From CAYYKD01 sp964471825 (GTDB lineage: Bacteria > Spirochaetota > GWE2-31-10 > CAYYKD01): 44,570 nt of DNA. The stretch covers positions 1 to 44,570 of the forward strand of contig CAYYKD010000033.1 of the NCBI GenBank assembly GCA_964471825.1, in the 5' to 3' direction. The notes below the pieces were generated by a model. The model did not search any database and was not told the DNA's origin. It saw only the letters and a list, made by a program, of their open reading frames with translations. Shown in pieces: positions 1 to 9,600 of the stretch. A program made the position numbers and the translations under genes. How positions within the stretch are numbered: the stretch's first letter is position 1; each line of letters starts with the position of its first letter.

Positions 1-783
1 ATGTTTAAAGAAAAAATCGCGCAAGGTGCTTATACAAATAGCACTTCTGTTATGACAGGAGAGGTTATCGATGTAAAAGCTGTAACTAACGGGATCATGT
101 TTGTTTCATCTTCAGATAACGGAAAATACAAAACACAATGTTCTGTTGTTGATGATGTTTTCTATATCTACAGACAATCAGTACCATCAGTAGCACAATT
201 TGGTAAGAATATAAGCTTAATAAATTATATGGGAGTTATATCTTACCCGCTTAAAATGAAAGAAGGTGATATGCTTCCGACCGTTACCGATCAGATGTTT
301 TTTCCAGCGGCTTCTAAGGAGTGGAAAGATGTAAAAAAGGTAAAAACGAGAACAGAAACAACTGTTTACTCAGACTCAGACGGAAAGCCAAAATATGGAA
401 TGTCAACAGACTATTATAAGGAAGTTTTGGTACCAAATAAATTAACGGTTTCAACTGTTGTAACTACTGTTTACACTCGAAAATGTATCGGCGAAGAACA
501 AATTACAATTAATGACAAAACTTATACTGCAAAAAAGATTGCGGTTAGAATTGTTGTTACACCTATGACTACAATCTCTAAAGACTTCGGTGGTTATATG
601 ACTGACTTGACTGCTAAGATCGTTGAAAAAATGGCAAAAGAATCAACTGAAAAAATAGCAGACCTAAACACAAGTGAAGGTTATGAATGGTTTATACCTG
701 AACTCTGCAGTGTTGCAAAAACAGAGATGTTTGACACTTTTGGAAACCCTATTTGGAGTTACAAAACTACCTCTATGGAATAA
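1..783 (+). CDS. Uncharacterised protein, possibly 5'-truncated
   Basis: The open frame starts at the first base of the window, so the ATG at position 1 may be internal and a signal peptide may lie outside. The 260 visible residues are rich in Thr, Val and Lys and look like a beta-strand-rich domain with no membrane segment. The end (WFIPELCSVAKTEMFDTFGN) recalls the closing motif of TapB/DUF3108-like exported proteins, in which an aromatic residue, a short loop and a K-T-E-x-(Y/F)-D strand precede the C-terminus. That is a weak pattern match, not an assignment. A good intrinsic terminator follows 20 bases after the stop, so this is the last gene of its transcript. No catalytic motif is visible. 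Confidence 0.6.
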   Translation: MFKEKIAQGAYTNSTSVMTGEVIDVKAVTNGIMFVSSSDNGKYKTQCSVVDDVFYIYRQSVPSVAQFGKNISLINYMGVISYPLKMKEGDMLPTVTDQMFFPAASKEWKDVKKVKTRTETTVYSDSDGKPKYGMSTDYYKEVLVPNKLTVSTVVTTVYTRKCIGEEQITINDKTYTAKKIAVRIVVTPMTTISKDFGGYMTDLTAKIVEKMAKESTEKIADLNTSEGYEWFIPELCSVAKTEMFDTFGNPIWSYKTTSME

Positions 784-803
784 TTAAAAATCAAGTTATT
801 ATG

Positions 804-831
804 GCTGTCTCTAAATTAGGGACAGCTTTTT
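804..831 (+). terminator. Intrinsic terminator after the first gene
   Basis: An 8-bp stem (GCTGTCTC at 804-811 with GGGACAGC at 819-826, one G-T pair) with a 7-base loop is followed directly by a T run. It separates the first gene from the hybrid kinase gene. Confidence 0.85.
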
Positions 832-954
832 AGTTATCTATCAACTCAATATTCAAATTAAAAATCCAACGCTTTTTATTAATAAAGCTCTTGCAGAAAG
901 GTATTTAATAGTTGAGCGGAATTTTCATTTGACATTTACATTGGTTAAAATAGG

Positions 955-983
955 TTGCAATATTATTAATAATAATCTAATAT
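955..983 (+). promoter_or_regulatory. Candidate sigma70 promoter for the hybrid kinase
   Basis: TTGCAA (955-960) and TAATAT (978-983) are separated by 17 bases, about 75 bases upstream of the kinase ATG. The DNA is very AT-rich, so a chance match is possible. Confidence 0.4.
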
Positions 984-1029
984 GCTTTAGATCTGGTGCG
1001 TTTAAATGATTTACTTTAAGAGTTGTTAT

Positions 1030-1053
1030 GTATGAATGAAGTTGTATGAATGA
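1030..1053. repeat. Two direct copies of a 10-mer at the kinase start
   Basis: GTATGAATGA occurs at 1030-1039 and 1044-1053 (14-base period), immediately before the ribosome-binding TGAGG and the ATG at 1060. Each copy carries an out-of-frame ATG. Confidence 0.6.
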
Positions 1054-1059
1054 GGTTAT

Positions 1060-3165
1060 ATGAAGGATAGAATAGGTTTTTCGATAATTAATCTACCGTT
1101 ATTGCTGAAGAACTCAGCTGTATATTTATTTATATTTCTATTTATTGTTTTGTTAGTTATCGGATGGACTATAAACTTTGTCGAGTCACAACGAAGTATG
1201 GCATTGTTAAATGAGGAAATCAGCGTTGGACTTGGGAAGGTTAGGGGGGCACTTGAAAATAGGCTCTATTCTAATATTCATAAAGCAGAAGGGATCAAAG
1301 CTCTGGTTGCGATGAATCCAAACTTAACCCAGGATGATTTTAAAAATGCTATGGAGATATACTTCCGTGATCAGTCTGACCTGAGAAATATCGGGCTTGC
1401 ACCGGATATGATTATAAAATATGTATATCCATTGGAAGGTAACCAAGCTGCAATAGGGCTTGATTTTCGTACAGTTCCATCTCAATTCGAAACCGCTGAT
1501 CTAGCTAGAAAATTAAATAAAATTGTAGTTGCAGGACCATTTGAACTGGTTCAAGGTGGTATGGCTATTGTAGCAAGAATCCCGATATATATAAATGATA
1601 TTGTTAATTATCCTGATGGATTTTGGGGGTTAGCATCGGTTGTGTTAAATTTGGAGATACTATACAGAGATGTTGGACTCTATGATCCGCCCTGTGATAT
1701 GCAGATATCTATTCGGGGTAAAAATGGGCTTGGGAAAAATGGTGAGGTTTTTTTTGGTAAAAAAGAGATCTTTGATGGTAATCCCGTCCTAATGCGGATT
1801 GAATTGCCTCATGGGTATTGGGAACTGGGGGCTATACCGGTCGGTGGGTGGCCAAAGAGGAAATTTACTGTAAGCTCTCTTATGCTCGGATATATGTTTG
1901 TGGCATTGTTAATCTTAGTGCTGACATTTCTGGTGATTATTTTTGTAAATCGAATGCATATGGCTGAAGCGAAAGCATTGGCATCAAGTAAAGCTAAGTC
2001 TGAGTTTCTTGCCAATATGAGTCACGAGATAAGAACTCCTCTAAATGGTGTTGTAGGATTTATAGATCTACTCAAAGATACCCCGCTTAATTCAACCCAA
2101 CAGAAGTATATAGATAATGCGTTTATTTCCAGTCATACCCTAATGGAAGTGATAAATGATATCCTTGATTTTTCAAAGATCGAAGCGGGTATGATGTCGC
2201 TTGAATTAGTTAGAACAGATATGCCGGAGCTTCTTGATAATACTCTTGATTTAATAAAATATGCTGCGGATAAAAAGAATATTGTTTTACGGTTAGATAT
2301 TGCACCTGATATGCCAAGATATGTGTTTGTGGATCCGCTAAGGCTTAAACAGATTCTATCTAATCTGCTGGGGAACGCTCTAAAGTTTACGGCAGCTGGC
2401 GAGGTCGAATTGAAGGTTGACTATGAAGAGGTTGGCTATGAAAAGGCTGATGAGAATAAAGGCCTGTTTCATTTTTCGGTGAGGGATACAGGGATTGGGA
2501 TTAGTGAGGAACAGCAGGCAAAATTATTTAAGGCATTCTCACAGGCGGACAGTTCAACAACTCGAAAATATGGCGGTACCGGACTCGGTTTGATGATCTC
2601 AGAGATGATTGCAAAAAAGATGGGTAGTAAGATCAACTTTACAAGTAAACCGGGTGAAGGTTCGATCTTCTATTTTGATCTGACTGCACAGATATCAACA
2701 GAATCCTTTGATGAAAATAATTCATCTGATATTTCTTATACTCCTATTCTTAATGAAGATGTGGGGCGGTCAAACGACAATAGCATGGCACCAATAATCC
2801 TGGTAGTCGAGGATGTTGCTATCAATATGATCATGATAGAGGCAATTCTTGGGAATCTTATGCCTGATGCTACATTAATCAAAGTGTCTAACGGTATCGA
2901 GGCTGTAGAGATATCTCAAAGAGAGAATCCTGATATTATATTGATGGATGTTCAGATGCCTGAGATGGATGGCATTGAGGCAACTAAAAAGATAAGAGAG
3001 CTTGAGCGAGGAACCGGAAAACGGATACCGATAATTGCACTTACTGCAGGGGCATTGAATGAGGAACAAGATAGATGTATGGCAGCCGGAATGGATGACT
3101 TCTTAACAAAGCCTATAGAACCGGAAAAATTGAATGTTGTATTGAAGCACTTCTTGAAAAGATAG
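1060..3165 (+). CDS. Hybrid sensor histidine kinase (CHASE-HisKA-HATPase-REC)
   Basis: This is a membrane sensor kinase of 701 residues. An N-terminal membrane helix (about 16-38), an extracytoplasmic CHASE-type domain (about 60-240, with the GNQAAIGLDF and AGPFELVQGG segments typical of CHASE) and a second helix (about 273-294) lead to the catalytic core. The HisKA motif NMSHEIRTPLNG carries the phospho-accepting His322. The ATPase domain has the N box (LSNLLGNALKF), DTGIGIS and the GGTGLGL lid. A C-terminal receiver domain has the phospho-acceptor Asp630 (ILMDVQMPEMDG) and the conserved Lys684. No HPt domain or output regulator is adjacent, so the downstream partner is unknown. The ATG at 1060 follows TGAGG. 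CHASE domains bind small extracellular ligands in known family members, but the ligand here cannot be read from the sequence. Confidence 0.93.
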   Translation: MKDRIGFSIINLPLLLKNSAVYLFIFLFIVLLVIGWTINFVESQRSMALLNEEISVGLGKVRGALENRLYSNIHKAEGIKALVAMNPNLTQDDFKNAMEIYFRDQSDLRNIGLAPDMIIKYVYPLEGNQAAIGLDFRTVPSQFETADLARKLNKIVVAGPFELVQGGMAIVARIPIYINDIVNYPDGFWGLASVVLNLEILYRDVGLYDPPCDMQISIRGKNGLGKNGEVFFGKKEIFDGNPVLMRIELPHGYWELGAIPVGGWPKRKFTVSSLMLGYMFVALLILVLTFLVIIFVNRMHMAEAKALASSKAKSEFLANMSHEIRTPLNGVVGFIDLLKDTPLNSTQQKYIDNAFISSHTLMEVINDILDFSKIEAGMMSLELVRTDMPELLDNTLDLIKYAADKKNIVLRLDIAPDMPRYVFVDPLRLKQILSNLLGNALKFTAAGEVELKVDYEEVGYEKADENKGLFHFSVRDTGIGISEEQQAKLFKAFSQADSSTTRKYGGTGLGLMISEMIAKKMGSKINFTSKPGEGSIFYFDLTAQISTESFDENNSSDISYTPILNEDVGRSNDNSMAPIILVVEDVAINMIMIEAILGNLMPDATLIKVSNGIEAVEISQRENPDIILMDVQMPEMDGIEATKKIRELERGTGKRIPIIALTAGALNEEQDRCMAAGMDDFLTKPIEPEKLNVVLKHFLKR

Positions 3166-3216
3166 CATAGACTTTAAATATAACTAATTTTTGCAAGTAA
3201 GACTAAGTAATTAATG

Positions 3217-3244
3217 TTAGTTTAATACTGTAAGACTAAACTAA
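3217..3244 (+). other. Weak inverted repeat after the kinase gene
   Basis: A perfect but AT-only 8-bp inverted repeat (TTAGTTTA at 3217-3224, TAAACTAA at 3237-3244) is followed about 20 bases later by a T run. It may be a weak terminator, or chance in this AT-rich spacer. Confidence 0.3.
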
Positions 3245-3363
3245 AAATTTGAAACTTAATTAACTTTTTTTTTGATATTGAGGAAGTTGTTAATAAAGAG
3301 CGTAAGGTGCGTTTTGTGTGTAGATTATATTGTTATTGTAGATGTTTTTTTAGAGGAGATTTT

Positions 3364-3755
3364 ATGAGATCAAAGATTTTATCGGTTCTGGTTGCGGTGG
3401 GTTTGGGATTGTTTATGACAGGGTGTGATCTGCTTGGTGGTGAGTTTGTACCACAGCTTGAGGGATACATCAGTAATGCTGAAATTGACGGAGTTCATTA
3501 TATCAGGCCTATATTTACTATAGCTAATCATGAACAAATTGAAAGTACTCCGATGGATCCGGGGCTGACTCATGTAACTCTCTATAATGCGAGTGGCACT
3601 CATAGTACCATACCAAGTACAGGTGTAAGTGAAGATATAGTTATGTAAAGGGAACAAGGACGGGTATATATACATATTGGATGGTTATGTATAATTCAGA
3701 CGGCTCAAACATAACTAAGCCGAGTAACCTTGTTGTACTTGATTTTGGAGAATAA
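3364..3755 (+). pseudogene. Small lipoprotein gene with a single-base frameshift
   Basis: An AGAGGAG ribosome site precedes the ATG at 3364. The product begins with a lipoprotein signal peptide ending in FMTGC, so Cys20 would be lipidated. The first frame stops at 3646-3648 after 94 residues. The -1 frame then continues without a stop from about 3651 to a TAA at 3753-3755, encoding a plausible C-terminus (MVMYNSDGSN followed by NLVVLDFGE). Restoring one missing base near 3630-3650 would give a protein of about 130 residues. The sequence resembles a small beta-sandwich lipoprotein but I recognise no family. An assembly or sequencing error is as likely as true inactivation. An inverted repeat that may act as a terminator lies just after the second stop. 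Confidence 0.6.
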
Positions 3756-3765
3756 TTGTCTGTTT

Positions 3766-3795
3766 ATTGTATCATTGGATATAAATTGATACAAT
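3766..3795 (+). terminator. AT-rich hairpin after the small lipoprotein
   Basis: A perfect 9-bp stem (ATTGTATCA at 3766-3774, TGATACAAT at 3787-3795) is followed by a short T-rich stretch. The low GC makes it a weak terminator candidate. Confidence 0.45.
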
Positions 3796-3823
3796 ATCTT
3801 TGTTTAGTTGCAGGAGTTTATAT

Positions 3824-5519
3824 TTGAAAAAGAAGTTTTTCTATGTGTTTTTATTACATTTTTTATTAATTAGTACATTTGTGTTAACATCTGTAGGCTG
3901 TGTTACAACAACTGTTAAGGGTGCGGCATCTGTAAGAGTTGAAGATGACAGCATCAAATATAGAAATAGTGTGTTGGAATATAGATATGGCGTCCCTTAT
4001 CTAAAGCTGTCGGGAAGTTACTCCGATATGGGGTATGATTATGGTGTCCTTCTTCGTGAAAATATCGATCNNNNNNNNNNTTATCAATATTAAGTTGAAT
4101 ATACTGAATATTCGAACACCGTCCAAATATAGAGAGTTGTTAAGGGGACTCAGTGACGGTTCAGGTGTTGATTATAGAAGGATACTATTGGGTAACTTTT
4201 TTCCGGAGGTTACTCTCGGCCTTGGGTGTACTTCTATCATTACAAATCATGGCGGAAAATTGGTTCACTCAAGGAACCTTGATTTTCAGTTGCCCTACCT
4301 CGGTAAGAATCCGGTTGTGGTTAATTATAAACCTGATGGAGTTAACAGCTATACAGTTGTAGGTTTTGCCGGCTACATTCCCGTGTTAACAGGGATGAAT
4401 GAAAAGGGCATAACAGTTTCGTTGAATGTGTCAAAGTTAAATAAAAATTTCTACTCGAATAATAGTACAGTAGGGTTTAAACTGATGGAGATCCTTGAAA
4501 ATGCAAACAGTATCTCAGATGTAGATAGGATATTTGAGAATTACAGCGAAGAGCTTGGGTGGATTGTAACAGTAGGTAGTCGTGGTGAGAATGACGGGGT
4601 AATCTACGATCTGGCCGGTAAAACAATTATCAAGAATAAGATGGATAAAAAGTCTTATATCTTTGCAGAAAATATGTTTGTCAGTAAAGAGGCAAATACA
4701 AATTTTAATGCTATTTCCACCTCAAAGAGTGCACATAATCTGATAAGATATGAAAAAGTCCAAGAGCTCTTGGATAAAAATAGGGATGTAGGTTCTGAAA
4801 ATAGTCTTGATACTGCATTGATGATCCTCGGTGACACCGAGTTTTATGAATTTGGTAGTATAATCGGTCATGATACGGTTAATAATCATAATAGTCTGCA
4901 GACAGTTGCTATGATACCGGACGAAAATAGTATCTATTTTGCATCCTCTGATGGATATTCAGGACTGAACAGGTTCTATAGATATGATTTAAGTGCAGAT
5001 GCCGTAACTATCTACAAGGAAGAGAGTGAGTTGTTGCAAAATCCTGATTTAAAACAGTTGATGGTTTGGATAAATGCTCTAACAATGGATTCAAAAAAGA
5101 CAATTAAAGAGACGGTTGTCGATAAAAATTTGAGTCTATACACAATTGAAATGCTTATGTATTTTTTAGCTAGGGATGATCAAATCACGGATAAATTAAA
5201 ACTCCAAAAGATAATTGAAGAAAAAGCTGATTTTTATAATTATGCACTTCTCTATCGGTGGAGCGGTAACCTTCTTGTAAGTATGAAAGAATATGATGAT
5301 GCAATTACTTCACTTCATAAGGGGTTAAAAGCTAAAATAATATTTCCATATGATCGTATGCATATACTTGCACTTCTTGCTGAGGCCTACAATCAAAAGA
5401 ATGAAAAAGAGAACAGTCTCGTATATGCAAAAAAATCTCTTGATATGTTAAATAACACGCCATTAAACGCTGAGGGAAGCAGGTTAAAAATGAAACTGCT
5501 AAAGATCATTGATAAGTAA
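3824..5519 (+). CDS. Lipoprotein acid-ceramidase/NAAA-like Ntn hydrolase with TPR tail
   Basis: This is a predicted lipid-anchored amidohydrolase of the acid ceramidase / N-acylethanolamine amidase branch of Ntn hydrolases. The TTG at 3824 is preferred because GCAGGAG lies 7 bases upstream and it opens a signal peptide ending in the lipobox TSVGC. GSYSDMGYDYGVLL is the usual N-terminal motif of the family. GLGCTSIIT contains the likely nucleophilic Cys, which in this family becomes the N-terminus of the beta subunit after self-cleavage, followed by HSRNLDF and the GFAGYIPVLTGMNEKG segment seen in ceramidase and NAAA. About 150 C-terminal residues contain at least two TPR-like helical pairs. 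A 10-N gap (4071-4080) interrupts the alpha-subunit region and the frame differs on either side, so a stretch of unknown length is missing. Substrate (N-acyl lipid, penicillin-like amide or bile amide) cannot be decided here. Confidence 0.8.
4071..4080. other. Assembly gap (10 N)
   Basis: Ten Ns lie inside the ceramidase-like gene. The flanking frames do not match across 10 bases, so the gap length is a placeholder. Confidence 0.95.
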
Positions 5520-5561
5520 GAATATCTTGTATACCAAAATTTTTATCAGGAAGGAATATCT

Positions 5562-6236
5562 ATGAAAAATATAATAATACTATTATTAATTATCTTCTCT
5601 TTTTCTGCAGCCTGGGGGCAGAAAAAAGATAAGACTTTATCAAAACCCGCCGGAGTCTACAAAGTTAGAAAAGCTGACATTATTACAATCAAGACATTAA
5701 AAAGTTTAATTTCAAATAAGGTTATAATGGGGTATGGGATCAGTAATAAGCCTGAGCCTTCTATGGCTATGATGACCGCAAAAAATTATGCGGATGCAAT
5801 GCTTAGTAAACAACTATCTTTATTGCGGTTTGTATATGATAATTCTCAAGAAGGTGTAAATCTATTAGAGGTAAAAAACAGCGTTACACTTAAAGGTGTC
5901 AAACACAACCTAACTACTCTAAAAGATGGCTCGAATATGGCAATTGCCTATACCAAGCAAACACCTATTCTTGATATTAATAAAAATTCTATTATTATGA
6001 ATATTGAGATGACCGGATATTTTAATCCAAATGATAATCGGTCATACACCATGTTTATTGAAAAGGGTTTTATTAAAATCTATGATGTTATGATCGACAA
6101 AATTAAAACTAATAAGGGGATCAAAAAAGCAATAATCAATGGAACTGTGCAATTTGCCGGTTTAGAACTAAAAGGTTTTGACTCCCAAAAAATTGTAACC
6201 TATAAAGCTTTAATGGTAGTAAATATTGAGCCTTAA
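5562..6236 (+). CDS. Uncharacterised secreted protein
   Basis: The ATG at 5562 follows AGGAAGGA at good spacing. The first 19 residues form a classical signal peptide (hydrophobic run, then SFSAAWG before a charged QKKDK stretch), so the mature protein of about 205 residues is probably periplasmic or outer-membrane associated. There is no lipobox Cys and no further membrane segment. The mature part has an alanine/lysine-rich helix (MMTAKNYADAMLSKQLSL) followed by alternating strands, a layout reminiscent of LPP20-like envelope domains, but I cannot assign a family. It lies 42 bases after the ceramidase-like gene on the same strand and may be co-transcribed with it. Confidence 0.75.
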   Translation: MKNIIILLLIIFSFSAAWGQKKDKTLSKPAGVYKVRKADIITIKTLKSLISNKVIMGYGISNKPEPSMAMMTAKNYADAMLSKQLSLLRFVYDNSQEGVNLLEVKNSVTLKGVKHNLTTLKDGSNMAIAYTKQTPILDINKNSIIMNIEMTGYFNPNDNRSYTMFIEKGFIKIYDVMIDKIKTNKGIKKAIINGTVQFAGLELKGFDSQKIVTYKALMVVNIEP

Positions 6237-6646
6237 AAAATTACCTTAATGATTAAATCTATACAATATGAGTGCCGGGTTTACTGTATTACATTAAACA
6301 TTGCATATTGAAACTAATATAAATAAACATAGCTGATCTGTAATTAATGAGTTTACAAATTAATTTTTTGGCAGTCATTCTTAATGATCGTCGTAATTTT
6401 GTTTTTTATATGATACAATCCTGAAAACTTAAACTCTCCGATCATTAGACATAATTTTAGTTTAACAGGCAATTCATTTATTATTTTAATAAATTCTTCA
6501 ATCGTTTCTTTAATTTTATGCAGAATACTTTAGAATCGGCCTCTCCAAACTGTGCCGAATCGGTTACGCACTTCATGATAAGTTTTTTATGAACCAATTG
6601 ATTAATTTAAATCATTGTGTTAGTTTATTCTATAGGACTGAAAATT
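6237..6646. other. 410-base spacer before recC
   Basis: There is no intact gene here. The minus strand carries a possible decayed coding stretch (6353-6576, listed separately). I see no convincing terminator after the upstream gene and no clear promoter for recC. Confidence 0.6.
6353..6576 (-). pseudogene. Possible decayed small gene
   Basis: Read on the minus strand, an ATG at 6576 opens MKCVTDSAQFGEADSKVFC and then runs into stops. A neighbouring frame takes over with ETIEEFIKIINELPVKLKLC and continues to a TAA at 6353-6355. Joining the two frames gives about 75 residues of plausible, lysine-rich coding sequence. The evidence is compositional only and no family is recognised. Confidence 0.25.
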
Positions 6647-9600
6647 ATGATAAAAATATTCTACTCAAAAACAACTAAGGTTATATCAAGACAGTTTCTA
6701 GATGATTTACGAACTGATAATGCTGTTATAGATCCGTTTATTACACCTACAGTTGTTATACCTAACGCAAATCTACAGCGGTATCTTGAATTGTATCTTG
6801 CTGAGACTAGCGGTGTTTTATTTACGCCAAAGTTTGTTTTTTTAGAGTCTATGTTAACAGGTATTATTGCGGAATTAACAGGGGATAATAAAGATGATTA
6901 TCATTTTTTAAGTAGTAAGAGAAATGCAGGATATCTTGATCTTATGGTTTATCATGAGATAAAAAAAAATCTACATAGAGACAGTTTCATCCCGGTTAGA
7001 AACTATATATCAGGTGTCAATAAACGGGAACAGGACGCAAAGATTTGGCAACTATCAGAGAAGCTGGCATATCTTTTTAGAGAATATGAATACAAGAGAA
7101 ATGAAGGGATTGCAAATTGGCTTTCGGATAATTCTATGTATCGGTTATCAGATAACGGTGTCATTCTTAATGATATCTTACAAGATAGCTCTATTGAAGA
7201 TGTTGAGGGTTTTCAGCGTGAGATTTATAGGTCAATCTATTCTGAAAATGGGATATTCAGCCGTCCGGTAAATAATAAAAAGATAATCAACCTAAACGGT
7301 TATTATCGTAACTTTATCAAGAACACTAATAATAGAAAATATGAAAAACTAAATAGAAGGTATTATATCTTTGGACTCTCAAATATATCAGGTTTTCACT
7401 ATAAGATTATAAAGAGCCTTTCGGAGTTCTGTGATATGTATTTTTATAATTTAAGTCTCTATGATCAGAAATACGATGTTAAACCACTCTTTGAATTTGA
7501 GGATGAGAATCTGAAGTTGATAAAGAGTACATTTAATGATATCAAAATAAATTATATTGAAGATATGGTAAATGAAGAGTCAAATGAAGAATTAAATGAA
7601 AATTATATTGAAAATGATATAACCGATGATAAGAAATCAAAAGAAAATATGTCAGACGCCGGGTCTCCAAGTTTATTAAAGCGGTTTCAGGAGTTAATTT
7701 TTACCGGTAAAACTAAAAGGTGTACCAGTATTGATAATTCAATAATTATTACCGGGGCCTGCGGGATTGATAGAGAGATAATAACAATCTACAATAGTAT
7801 TCTATATAACTTGAAAATCAATCCTGATTTGCAGCTTAATGATATAGCGATTATGGTTCCTGATATATCAAAATATAAGGCTATGATTAAATACATCTTT
7901 GATAGTCATGGCAGGATATCATATAATCTTTCAGATTCTAATGCTAAAGAGGATAGTGTCTACGGTAAGGCTGTAAGCTCGCTTCTATCAATATGTAGAG
8001 AAAATTTTAGTAGAAAGGTAGTTTTTAACTTATTATACAATAGATTATTTATGAATTGTTTCAAGCTTGATGTAGAGGTGATTGATAACTTCTTAAAACT
8101 CTGTGAAGATCTGAATATCTTTAGTAACATTAAACCGGATAGTGTTTACTCATGGCGTTCAGGCTTGAGACGATTGAAATTCGCTAAGATTCTTGATCTA
8201 CCGGTGTTAAATGATGATGGTAGTTTTGAAAGTTTCAAAGAGACAATTCCCTATGAAACTCCGCTTGGATTGGACGAAGATAATATAAATATTTTGATTT
8301 CTATTGTAGAAAGACTCATAAATGACTCAGAAATGATTAACAATCTTGATTTTACCAAACCATGCGGCTCATATATAATGGAGTTTTTTGATAGGTATAT
8401 CAAAATATCAGGTGATGAAAAATCTGAGCAGTTTGTTAGAAAAGTTCTATTTGAAAGAATAACGCTTCTTGATGAGGTATATCAGTTACAAGATGATTTT
8501 GAGGGTTCACTTGATCTATTATCGGACTTCCTCGAATCTGTTCTCACGAGTATGCCTTCAGGAACCGGTGCGTATCTATCAGGTGGTATTAATATATCCG
8601 GGCTTCTCCCAATGCGTCCAGTACCATTTAAACTTGTCTATCTGATCGGACTTGGAGAAAAAGAGTTTCCCGGTAGTGATCGGGAGTTGTCTCTAAATCT
8701 GATGAGCAAAAAATATTGTGGAAAATATCTTGGAGACCTAACAGGGAGTGAATTAAACAGGTATATTTTTCAGGAAATTGTTCTGAGTGTAAAGGAAAAA
8801 TTGATTCTTTCATATGTTTGTCAGGATACAGAAAAGGATGCACAATTGTACCCTTCAGGTCTCATCTTAAAAATTGTTGATGTAATAAATAAAAAAATTA
8901 TCAAAAATGACCCCTTGATTGATTCTTTTAATGATTCCTCGAGAGATAGGTCTGATGATAATGATCAGATTGGTTTGATACCTAAAATACTAAATATAGT
9001 AGAGACACCGTTAAATGTGCTAAGTAGAGCCTGTGTTGATGACCATGGAATTTATAAAGAATTATTTGTAAACTATGATAACTTTGATCTGGAATTAATC
9101 AAGACTAAGCATCAAAAGAAAAAACCGCGAAATTTTGATTTTGAGGATACTATTTCATCAGATAGTTTAAAAGTGGTGCCTGAAGGACAGATAACTATCA
9201 ATCTATACCAACTGAAGAGTTATATCTATAATCCGATTGAAAATGTGATAAAAAGAGATCTGGGGCTATATGAAGATGAGTTTGATATATTTAAAACAAG
9301 GGAAGATGAGCCATTCTATCTTGATGATTCATTTGAACGGTCCTTTTTAAGTACGGTTATTTATAAGGCTTATGCCGGTCCTGATAAAGTTGCAAAAGGT
9401 ACTGAAAATGGTGATAATGAAAATAGCAACACTATTGATAGTTATATTCAAGGTCTATTTAAATATAAAACTCTGCAGGGGAAAGCTGTTAATGAGGAAT
9501 TTTGTGAATCTCAGATTAAAGTGCTTAAAGGTGAGTTTGAAAAAAGATTCTCTCATAAAAGCTGGTCTGAACAAGTAGAATCTGTAAAGTATAAAAAGAC

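Noticed and set aside
886..899. GCTCTTGCA motif matching part of the IS end
   Set aside because: Only nine bases match, there is no second end nearby, and such a match is expected by chance in a window of this size.
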